A stretch of 64,000 nucleotides of DNA. It comes from Thermoleophilia bacterium SCSIO 60948 (lineage in GTDB: Bacteria; Actinomycetota; Thermoleophilia; Solirubrobacterales; 70-9). This document shows positions 57,730-64,000 of this stretch, piece by piece. Location: contig CP053031.1 in assembly GCA_021496505.1 (NCBI GenBank), positions 3,030,001 through 3,094,000 on the forward strand. Reading direction: 5' to 3'. Numbering within the stretch: the first letter of the stretch is position 1; every line of letters begins with the position of its first letter. The translations under genes were made by a program, and so were the position numbers. The notes under the pieces are model-generated. The model worked only from the letters and a program-made list of their open reading frames with translations. It was not told where the DNA came from and searched no databases.

Positions 57730-58911
57730 CTAGACGCGCTCGATCAACGTGCCGGTCCCCAGGCCGCCGCCGCAGCACATAGTGACCAGGCCGCGCTCGG
57801 AATCGGAGCGCTCCATCTCGTGGAGCAGCGTCGTCAGCAGGCGGGCGCCGGTCGAGCCGAGCGGGTGGCCGAGCGCGATCGCGCCGCCGTTGACGTTGAC
57901 GCGATCCATGTCGGGCTCGAGCTCACGGCGCCAGGCGGCGAGCACCGAGGCGAAGGCCTCGTTGACCTCGAAGCGATCGATGTCCGAGATCGACATCGAG
58001 TTGCGCTCGAGCAGCTTGCGGGTGGCCGGGATCGGACCGGTCAGCATGATCACCGGGTCGACGCCGACGGTCGTCTGGTCGACGATCCGCGCCCGCGGGG
58101 TCAGGCCGAGCTCCTTCGCCTTCTCGGGCGTCGTCAGCAGAAGCCCCGCCGCGCCGTCGGAGACCTGCGAGGAGTTGCCGGCGGTGATCTTGCCGTCCTC
58201 CTTGAACGCCGGCTTGAGCTCGGCCAGCGTCTCGAGGCTGGTACCCGGCCGGATGCCCTGATCGGTGACGTAGGTGTCGCCGTTGACCTGGAACGGGATC
58301 GTCTCGCGCTCGAAGCGGCCCTCCTGGGTCGCCTGGTCGGCGAGGGCGTGCGAGCGGACCGCGATCTCGTCGAGCTCGGGCCGCGGGATCTCCCACTGGT
58401 CGGCGATCATCTCGGCCGAGATCCCCTGCGAGACCAGGTTGAAGCGGTCCATGAGCTGCGGCGTGAACGGCGCGCCGTGCTCCTGCATGACGCTGAAGCC
58501 GTCGGCGAAGGAGATGTGGCCCATGTGCTCGACCCCGGCGCCGATCGCGACGTCGCAGACGCCGGAGGCGATCTGGGCGGCGGCGAAGTTGACGGCCTGC
58601 TGGGCTGAGCCGCACTGGCGGTCGACGGTCGTCGCGGGCACCTCGACCGGGAGCCCGGCCTCGAGCCAGGCGTTGCGGCCGATGTTCATCGCCTGCTCGC
58701 CGAACTGCTGGACGCAGCCGCAGATCACGTCGTCGACCTCGTTCGCGCCGATCCCGGCGCGCTCGATCAGCTCGGAGTAGGTCCGGGCGAGCAGCGTCGA
58801 GGGATGGACCTCGCGGTAGTAGCCCTTCTCCGGGTGGCCGCGACCGATCGGCGTCCGCACCGCCTCGGCGATGACGACCTCACGTCCCTGGAACCCACCG
58901 TTGCTGGCCAT
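57730..58911 (-). CDS. Acetyl-CoA C-acyltransferase (thiolase)
   Basis: 393 residues of the degradative/biosynthetic thiolase family. The acyl-accepting Cys100 is in TTVDRQCGSAQQAVNFAA; NVNGGAIALGHPLGSTGARL supplies the His, and TMCCGGGLGTGTLIERV the second Cys at the C-terminus. It cleaves 3-ketoacyl-CoA or condenses two acetyl-CoA. The divergent gene is a 3-hydroxyacyl-CoA dehydrogenase, so the pair serves the last steps of beta-oxidation or the reverse. ATG 58911 follows a 176-bp divergent promoter region. Repeat R2 copy 1 lies just after its stop. Confidence 0.93.
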   Translation of the reverse strand: MASNGGFQGREVVIAEAVRTPIGRGHPEKGYYREVHPSTLLARTYSELIERAGIGANEVDDVICGCVQQFGEQAMNIGRNAWLEAGLPVEVPATTVDRQCGSAQQAVNFAAAQIASGVCDVAIGAGVEHMGHISFADGFSVMQEHGAPFTPQLMDRFNLVSQGISAEMIADQWEIPRPELDEIAVRSHALADQATQEGRFERETIPFQVNGDTYVTDQGIRPGTSLETLAELKPAFKEDGKITAGNSSQVSDGAAGLLLTTPEKAKELGLTPRARIVDQTTVGVDPVIMLTGPIPATRKLLERNSMSISDIDRFEVNEAFASVLAAWRRELEPDMDRVNVNGGAIALGHPLGSTGARLLTTLLHEMERSDSERGLVTMCCGGGLGTGTLIERV

Positions 58912-59087
58912 CGCAGTCTCCCGTCTCGTGATCGCTGCTCGCGTCGCCGGCCTGAGGCATCTGGAAACGCGTCGTACAAGTTTGCGCCTCCAGCCTACCG
59001 GCGCTCGGCCGACCCGCGCCGTGCGTGGCCGATCGCACGGCCGCGGTCGACGCCGCTCGCGCGCATCCTTGTTAGAACCCCGCCCGA

Positions 59088-59912
59088 ATGAGCAGCGAGA
59101 ACGGATACGAGAGACCCGCGGTCGCGGGCAGCGGGACCATCGCCACCGGCTTCGCCGCCGCGGCCAGCATCCTCGGTGAGGTGAAGCTGCTGGCGCGCTC
59201 GGACGCGTCCGCGTGGCGCGCCGAGGAGAAGGCGCAGAAGGCCGCGTCGAAGCTCGAGGGCGGCGACCCCTCGCACATCAAGGTGACCACCGACATGGCC
59301 GAGCTCGCCGACTGCGACCTCGTCGTCGAGGCGATCGTCGAGGACCTCGAGCACAAGGCGACGTTGCTCAAGGAGGTCGCCGAGGCGGTGCCGGGCGCGG
59401 ACCTGGCGACGACGACCTCATCGCTCCAGATCGGGGAGATCGCGCTCGAGTCCGGGCTCGAGAAGCGGCTCTACGGACTCCACGTCTTCAACCCGGTCCC
59501 GCGGATGGAGCTGATCGAGCTCTGCCTGCCGCCCGGCCTCGACGAGGGGATCGGCGATCGCGCGCGTGCCTTCTGCGACGCGCTCGGCAAGACCGGGGTC
59601 GAGGTCGCCGACAAGGCCGGCTTCGTCGTCAACCGGCTGCTGTTCCCGTTCCTCTTCGACGCGGTCCGGCTGATGGAGGAGCACGACCTGACCCCCGCCG
59701 ACGTCGACACCTGCATGAACCTGGGCGCCGGGCACCCGATGGGCCCGCTGCGCCTGATCGACTTCGTCGGCCTCGACGTCTCGGCGGCGATCGGCGAGTC
59801 GCTCTACGCCGAGACCGGAAACGACGAGCACCGGGCTCCCGACATGGTCCGGCGCCTGATCGACGAGGGACGGCTCGGCCGCAAGGCCGGCAAGGGCTTC
59901 TACGACTACTAG
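59088..59912 (+). CDS. 3-Hydroxyacyl-CoA dehydrogenase
   Basis: 274 residues. The NAD-binding loop is PAVAGSGTIATGFAAAASIL, a slightly unusual form of GxGxxG; catalytic pieces are TTTSSLQIGEIALESGL, LYGLHVFNPVPRMELIELC (His-Asn-Pro) and GFVVNRLLFPFLFDAVRLME; the C-terminal NLGAGHPMGPLRLIDFVGLD is diagnostic. It oxidises (S)-3-hydroxyacyl-CoA. Divergent partner: thiolase. The sequence CTTGTTAGAAC about 20 bp before ATG 59088 may hold its -10. Repeat R2 copy 2 begins 19 bp after its stop. Confidence 0.93.
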   Translation: MSSENGYERPAVAGSGTIATGFAAAASILGEVKLLARSDASAWRAEEKAQKAASKLEGGDPSHIKVTTDMAELADCDLVVEAIVEDLEHKATLLKEVAEAVPGADLATTTSSLQIGEIALESGLEKRLYGLHVFNPVPRMELIELCLPPGLDEGIGDRARAFCDALGKTGVEVADKAGFVVNRLLFPFLFDAVRLMEEHDLTPADVDTCMNLGAGHPMGPLRLIDFVGLDVSAAIGESLYAETGNDEHRAPDMVRRLIDEGRLGRKAGKGFYDY

Positions 59913-59931
59913 GAGCGGACCGAGCGCTCGA

Positions 59932-60038
59932 CCGAACGGGGCCGAAAAACAAGGCCAATTGAGGGAAGCAGGCGAGGACGTGTGCTCCGCACACGACGAG
60001 CCGATGACCCCGAGTGGCGCCGCTTTGCAGGCCCCGCC
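59932..60038. repeat. Structured repeat R2, copy 2
   Basis: Second copy of R2, same orientation as copy 1. Outer stem GGGGCC (59938-59943) with GGCCCC (60030-60035): both sides differ from copy 1 in a compensatory way (A to G, T to C). The tip GTGTGC-TCC-GCACAC is shorter than in copy 1 but keeps full pairing. Conserved single-stranded blocks GAAGCAGGCGAGGAC and GACGAGCCGATGACCC are nearly identical. It lies between convergent genes, 20 bp from the stop of the minus-strand small gene at 60059. Confidence 0.75.
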
Positions 60039-60058
60039 CTCTCGGAGACCGCGCGGCC

Positions 60059-60283
60059 TCAGGCGGCTCGGGGGTAGCCCTCGTCCTGGGTCGTGATCCG
60101 GCCCGAGCGATCCCAGAAGGCGTCGGCCTCCGAGCAGCCCTGCCGGTTGGCCGCGTCGACGATCTCGGCCCACGGGAGCTGGGCGTCGGGGAGCTCGTCC
60201 CAGCGCGCGAGCTCTAGCGCCTCGAGCGAGCCGCTCAGCGCGGGACCGAGGTGGCACTGCCCGCGGAGCATCTCGCGGAGCAC
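60059..60283 (-). CDS. Small protein with helix-turn-helix-like N-terminus
   Basis: 74 residues from GTG 60283. The frame continues upstream to TAA with WTVRLTDKQLEVLREMLRG, a helix resembling the start of a LuxR-type HTH, but it has no ATG/GTG/TTG before GTG 60283; ATC 60316 is the only near-cognate start at a sensible place. The C-terminal half (LPWAEIVDAANRQGCSEADA FWDR) is helical with several Trp. Family not recognised; real-gene status is supported by codon composition. Confidence 0.5.
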   Translation of the reverse strand: MLREMLRGQCHLGPALSGSLEALELARWDELPDAQLPWAEIVDAANRQGCSEADAFWDRSGRITTQDEGYPRAA

Positions 60284-60371
60284 CTCAAGCTGCTTGTCAG
60301 TGAGCCTGACGGTCCAGATGGTCCGACGTTAGGCACGCCGCCGGACGGAAATCGACGCCGGCGGGCGGGGC

Positions 60372-61181
60372 TCAGCCCGCCAGCGAGGTGCGCAGGAAAC
60401 CGATCACGTCGCCCAGGACCTCGTCGCGGTTCGTCTCGTTGAAGATCTCGTGCTCGGCGCCGGGATAGGACCGCTCCTGCGTCCGCTCACCGCGCAGGTT
60501 GGCGATCGCCGCACGGGTCGGCTCGATCGGCACGATCTTGTCCTCCTCACCGTGGAGGTAGAGGACCGGGAGCTCGCCGAATCCCGGACCGGCGGCGATC
60601 CGCTCGACCGCTTCGACGAAGCTCTGAAGCGTCTCGCGGCGGAACCCTCCGTGGTAGACGAGCGGATCGGCCATGTAGGCCTCCCCGACCGCGGGGTCGC
60701 GCGACAGCGCCGCCGGGTCGATCGGCACCTCGGGGATCGGATCCATCTCGAGCAGCCCCATCAGTCCCGGGTTCTCGCCGATCGCCGGCCCGGAGAGGAC
60801 GAGCGCCGCGAGCTCGTCGCCGTGGAGCTGCGCGTAGCGCGTCGCGATCAGGCCGCCCATCGAGTGGCCGATCAGGGCGACCGGCAGACCGGGATGGCGC
60901 TCGCGGGCGAGCTCCGCGACGGCGTGCAGGTCCGCGGCGTACTCGTCGCCGCCCGGGACCAGGGCGCGCTCTCCGTCCGAGCGCCCGTGGCCCGCGTGGT
61001 CGGGCGCGAAGACGGCGGCTCCCTCGGCGATCAGAGCCGCGGCGACGTGGTCGTAGCGGCGAGCGTGCTCGCCGTAGCCGTGCGCGAGCAGGCACACGAA
61101 TCGGGCGTCGGGGTTCGGCCACTCGTGGACGACGACCCGTCCCAGCGCGCCGTCGAGCTCGTCACTGCGCGGCTCGGCCAT
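60372..61181 (-). CDS. Monoacylglycerol lipase-like alpha/beta hydrolase
   Basis: 269 residues of the serine aminopeptidase S33/lysophospholipase group: LLAHGYGEHARRYDHVAAAL (His-Gly and the GEH signature of monoacylglycerol lipases), nucleophile Ser in VALIGHSMGGLIATRYA, acid Asp in LHGEEDKIVP and catalytic His in PGAEHEIFNE. No signal peptide. It releases fatty acids from glycerides, a fit with the adjacent fatty acyl-CoA genes. ATG 61181; divergent from the decarboxylase gene at 61292 with a 110-bp promoter region. Confidence 0.87.
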   Translation of the reverse strand: MAEPRSDELDGALGRVVVHEWPNPDARFVCLLAHGYGEHARRYDHVAAALIAEGAAVFAPDHAGHGRSDGERALVPGGDEYAADLHAVAELARERHPGLPVALIGHSMGGLIATRYAQLHGDELAALVLSGPAIGENPGLMGLLEMDPIPEVPIDPAALSRDPAVGEAYMADPLVYHGGFRRETLQSFVEAVERIAAGPGFGELPVLYLHGEEDKIVPIEPTRAAIANLRGERTQERSYPGAEHEIFNETNRDEVLGDVIGFLRTSLAG

Positions 61182-61291
61182 CGCCGCGCAACCTAGACGA
61201 CGCGAGCCGGCCCGCGCACTCGCGGGGTCGCGAACTCCGCGCCGGTCCGGCCGCGCCTCACGATCGGGCGGACTGGGGTTAACGTGAGGCC

Positions 61292-62812
61292 GTGGCCCTG
61301 AGCGGACCTCAGCCAGGTGACGAGCGGCCCGGCGCGCGGACCGGAGCCCAGACGCAGGCCCCGTTCCTCGACGCGCTCGTCGACTACGCCGGCCGCGATC
61401 CCAGCCGCATGCACGTCCCCGGCCACAAGGGCGGGCGTGGCGCCGACCCGGGACTCGTCAGCGCGCTCGGCGAGCGCGCGCTCGAGCTCGACGTGCCGGC
61501 CGGGATCGAGGGCATCGACGTCGGCCCCGACCTCGAGCGGCTGCCGTTCCACACCGCGCAGCGACTCGCCGCCGATGCGTGGGGCGCGCGGCGCAGCTGG
61601 TTCCTCGTCAACGGCGGGTCCGGCGGCAACCACGCGATCCTGCTCGCTCTCGCGCACACCTCGGAGCGCGTCGTCGTCCAGCGAAACGTCCACTCGTCGA
61701 TCGTCGACGGGCTCGTCCTCTCCGGTCTGCGCCCGCGGTTCGTCGCGCCGGTCCTCGATCCCGAGCTCGGCGTCGCTCACTGCCTCGAGCCCGAGGCGCT
61801 CGCCCGGGCCCTCGACGAGACGCCCGGAGCGTCGGCGGCGCTCGTCGTCTCGCCGACCTACTTCGGCGCCGTCGCCGACGTCGCCGGACTCGTCGAGGTC
61901 GCCCACGAGCGCGGTGTCGCCCTGATCTGCGACGAGGCCTGGGGCGCGCACCTGCGCTTCTCGCCCGAGCTGCCTCCCTCCGCGCTCGAGCTCGGGGCCG
62001 ACGCGGTGCTCTCCTCGACGCACAAGATCGTCGGGAGCCTCACCCAATCGGCGATCCTGCATCTCGGCCACACCGACCTGATCGACGAGCGGCTCGTCGA
62101 CCGCGCCGTGACGCTGATCGAGTCGACGAGCCCGAACGGTCCGCTCACCGCCTCGCTCGACGCGGCTCGGCGCCAGGCCGCCACCCGGGGCGAGGAGCTG
62201 CTCGCTGAGACGGTCACCTCGCTGGCCGCGCTGCGCGAGGAGATCCGCGGGATCGACGGCCTCGACGTGCTCGACGAGCGCCTCCTCGAGCGGCCGAGCG
62301 TTCACGACTTCGACCCGCTCCGGCTCGTCGTCGACGTCCGCGGAACCGGGGTCACCGGGCACCGGATCGCCGAGCTGATGCGCGCCTCGCACGACATCAA
62401 CCTCGAGCTGTTCTCCGAGAACGTCGTCGTCGCGGTGTTCGGGCTCGGTGAGCGCGCCCGCGAGACGGGCGCGCGGCTCGTCGAGGCGCTGCGCGCGGCG
62501 ACCGCCTCGATCGGCGAGTCGGGAGAGCGTGAGGAGCGCGCGTTTGCCGAACCGCCGCAGTGGGGCCGGCCCGAGCTGACGCCGCGTGAAGCCTTCCTCG
62601 CCGCCCATGACGTGGTCCCCTTCGACGAGGCCGAGGGACGGATCGCCGGCGAATCGCTCGCCGCCTACCCTCCGGGTGTGCCGAACGTGCTCCCAGGCGA
62701 GCTGCTGACCCGCCAGACGCTCGACTACATCGCCGACTCGATCGGCCACGGCGGACTGGTCCGCGGCGCGAGCGACCGCTCGCTGAAGACGATCCGCGTG
62801 GTGTCGCGATGA
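61292..62812 (+). CDS. Orn/Lys/Arg decarboxylase family protein (fold-type I PLP)
   Basis: 506 residues. N-terminal MHVPGHKGGRGADP, FLVNGGSGGNHAILLALAH, VQRNVHSSIVDGLVLSGLRP, LICDEAWGAHLRFSPELPPS and the PLP-binding Lys in LSSTHKIVGSLTQSAILH match the acid-inducible Orn/Lys/Arg decarboxylase group; the C-terminal domain (FDEAEGRIAGESLAAYPPGVPN) is also typical. The short length resembles SpeA-like Gram-positive enzymes. With an amidinohydrolase-like gene next, arginine to agmatine is the likeliest reaction. GTG 61292; first gene of an operon. Confidence 0.87.
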   Translation: MALSGPQPGDERPGARTGAQTQAPFLDALVDYAGRDPSRMHVPGHKGGRGADPGLVSALGERALELDVPAGIEGIDVGPDLERLPFHTAQRLAADAWGARRSWFLVNGGSGGNHAILLALAHTSERVVVQRNVHSSIVDGLVLSGLRPRFVAPVLDPELGVAHCLEPEALARALDETPGASAALVVSPTYFGAVADVAGLVEVAHERGVALICDEAWGAHLRFSPELPPSALELGADAVLSSTHKIVGSLTQSAILHLGHTDLIDERLVDRAVTLIESTSPNGPLTASLDAARRQAATRGEELLAETVTSLAALREEIRGIDGLDVLDERLLERPSVHDFDPLRLVVDVRGTGVTGHRIAELMRASHDINLELFSENVVVAVFGLGERARETGARLVEALRAATASIGESGEREERAFAEPPQWGRPELTPREAFLAAHDVVPFDEAEGRIAGESLAAYPPGVPNVLPGELLTRQTLDYIADSIGHGGLVRGASDRSLKTIRVVSR

Positions 62813-63708
62813 GCCGCGACGGCGCGGCCGGGGTGGGGCCGGACGGGCGCTGGGGTTCGGACTCCGAGTACGCGACGCTCCACGACATCCTCCTCGGACC
62901 GCCCGAGAACTACCGCTGGCGGGCGACGAGCATGATCTCGAAGGCGACGCTCGAGAGCGGGCGGACGTTCGACGGCGAGCTCGCGCTCGCCCAGCACCGC
63001 GAGCTGATGGCCGCATACGACCAAGCGGGCGTGCGCACCCACTTCCTCGAAGGCGACCCGGTGCTGCCCTACCAGGTGTTCTCGCGCGACTCGAGCGTGA
63101 TGACGCCGTGGGGCGGCTACGTGACGGCGCCGAAGCAGCAGTGGCGCCGCGGCGAGTACTCGGCGGTGCTCGACTTCTACGCCGCCAACGACATCCCGCT
63201 CTGGCGCCGCGCGACGGCCGGCGCGATCGAGGGCGGCGACGTCGTCGTGATCGAACCCGGGAAGATCCTGATCGGCAACGGCGAGGAGCGGACCGAGGTC
63301 CAGGCCGCCAACCAGCTCGCCGACTGGTTTCGGGCCGAGGGCTGGGAGGCGCGGGTCGAGCCGATCCCGGGCCACTTCATCCACATCGACGTGCTCGTCT
63401 CCGTGCTCGCCCCACGCGTCGCGGCCGTCTGCGTCGACGCGGCCCCCACGGGTCTCGTGCGCTGGCTGCGTGACGCCGACTACGAGATCCTCGAGGTGTC
63501 GGTGGCCGACGCCTTCGGGCTCGGGGTCAACGCGATCTCACTCGGGGACGAGCGCGTGATATCGGCGTCGGGATCGGCGGCGCTGAACGAGAAGCTCCGC
63601 GCGCTCGGGCTCGAGGTCTTCGACCCCGACCTGTCGATGTTCACGCTCGGCGGCGGCGGAGCTCACTGCCTCGGCCAGCCGCTGCGGCGCACCTACCTCA
63701 GCGCCTGA
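62809..63708 (+). CDS. Amidinotransferase-fold hydrolase (DDAH/arginine or agmatine deiminase-like)
   Basis: 299 residues of the guanidino-modifying superfamily. FSRDSSVMTPWGGYVT, AIEGGDVVVIEPGK (Glu-Gly-Gly-Asp), PGHFIHIDVLVSVLAP (His) and the catalytic Cys287 in LGGGGAHCLGQPLRR form the expected active site. DDAH, arginine deiminase and AgrE share this. Its ATG overlaps the decarboxylase stop (ATGA), so it probably acts on the decarboxylase product or the same guanidino substrate. The exact substrate cannot be read from sequence. Confidence 0.82.
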   Translation: MSRDGAAGVGPDGRWGSDSEYATLHDILLGPPENYRWRATSMISKATLESGRTFDGELALAQHRELMAAYDQAGVRTHFLEGDPVLPYQVFSRDSSVMTPWGGYVTAPKQQWRRGEYSAVLDFYAANDIPLWRRATAGAIEGGDVVVIEPGKILIGNGEERTEVQAANQLADWFRAEGWEARVEPIPGHFIHIDVLVSVLAPRVAAVCVDAAPTGLVRWLRDADYEILEVSVADAFGLGVNAISLGDERVISASGSAALNEKLRALGLEVFDPDLSMFTLGGGGAHCLGQPLRRTYLSA

Positions 63709-63710
63709 AG

Positions 63711-64000
63711 ATGACCGAGGCTCGCGCGGCGATCGACGCGGCCCGCGTGATCGCCGAGCTGCGCGAGCTCGACCGGCTGACCGGTGGGCCGGGCGGAGCG
63801 TGGCGCGTCGCCTGGGGCCCTGTCTGGCGCGAGGCGCGCGAATGGCTTGGCGCCCTGACCGCCGAGCTCGGCTGCGAGACCTGGCGTGACTCGGCGGGCA
63901 ACGAGTTCCACCGGCTTCGCGGCGCCGCCGATGGTCACGCGGTCGCGGTCGGATCGCACCTCGACTCGGTCGCCGACGGTGGCTGGCTCGACGGCGCCCT
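63711..64000 (+). CDS. M20 family Zn-dependent hydrolase (N-carbamoyl amino acid hydrolase/allantoate amidohydrolase-like), partial
   Basis: The first 96 residues are visible. AARVIAELRELDRLTGGPGG and the metal-site motif AVGSHLDSVADGGWLDGAL (His and Asp ligands) are the N-terminal signature of the hydantoinase/carbamoylase (HyuC) group within M20. It starts 2 bp after the preceding stop, completing a three-gene unit with the decarboxylase and the amidinohydrolase-like gene. A carbamoyl-cleaving step after deimination would be chemically coherent (inference). Cut by the window end. Confidence 0.82.
   Translation, partial: MTEARAAIDAARVIAELRELDRLTGGPGGAWRVAWGPVWREAREWLGALTAELGCETWRDSAGNEFHRLRGAADGHAVAVGSHLDSVADGGWLDGA

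Overview
The window is a 64 kb piece of a very GC-rich bacterial chromosome, densely coding, with many GTG and TTG starts, many start/stop overlaps (GTGA, ATGA, TTGA) and several apparently leaderless starts. The gene content (beta-type carbonic anhydrase, F420-type DUF385 oxidoreductase, GSH-independent formaldehyde dehydrogenase, DUF2332, ftsEX next to smpB, a c-di-AMP riboswitch on a wall-hydrolase gene, CWB2 surface protein) points to Actinomycetota. A Thermoleophilia/Solirubrobacterales-like lineage is my best guess, by inference only. I see no integrase, transposase, phage gene or CRISPR array; the window reads as core and near-core chromosome.

Layout. 1-13 kb: formaldehyde dehydrogenase, a polyprenol-phosphate glycosyltransferase, a secreted protein, an SMP-30 hydrolase, CPA1 Na+/H+ antiporter, ArsB-like permease, secreted M1 peptidase, hydrolases, an ArsR regulator with DUF2332, and an F420-type reductase. 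13-20 kb: a TetR gene divergent from a cupin gene with two operators between them, a DCC protein, tmRNA, an M50 protease, small membrane proteins, a flavin disulfide oxidoreductase and a helix-hairpin-helix protein. 20.8-26.3 kb: a tightly coupled minus-strand operon ftsE-ftsX-S41 protease-rnr-smpB, joining division signalling with RNA decay and trans-translation (its partner tmRNA lies 5 kb away). 26.4-28.5 kb: membrane proteins, carbonic anhydrase and a lipoprotein. 28.9-31.9 kb: a three-gene coupled operon resembling a miniature methylamine-utilisation (mau) set: MauE-MauD fusion, Tat-exported Cys-rich MauA-like protein, and a MauF/CcdA-like membrane domain fused to a propeller-like domain. 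32-46 kb: nadA, fpg, a secreted glycosidase and sulfatase pair, nadC with a frameshift-regulated prfB, EamA exporter, SDR, uvsE, methyltransferase, secA and hpf. 46-53 kb: comF, a diguanylate cyclase and the aspartate-family genes lysA-hom-GNAT-thrC (no thrB). 53-57 kb: an M23/coiled-coil wall protein under a ydaO c-di-AMP riboswitch, divergent from a CWB2 protein. 57-61 kb: thiolase and 3-hydroxyacyl-CoA dehydrogenase, a lipoprotein and a lipase. 61-64 kb: an arginine decarboxylase-like, amidinohydrolase-like and M20 hydrolase operon cut by the window edge.

Non-coding structure is unusually rich: tmRNA, a c-di-AMP riboswitch, paired TetR operators, a roughly 265 bp dispersed repeat in two inverted copies 27 kb apart (1436-1698 and 28636-28900), a second roughly 110 bp repeat in two copies whose stems change by compensatory substitutions (57581-57690 and 59932-60038), and a 44 bp near-perfect palindrome at 57514-57557. 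The most novel-looking items are the mini-mau operon and the two structured repeat families.
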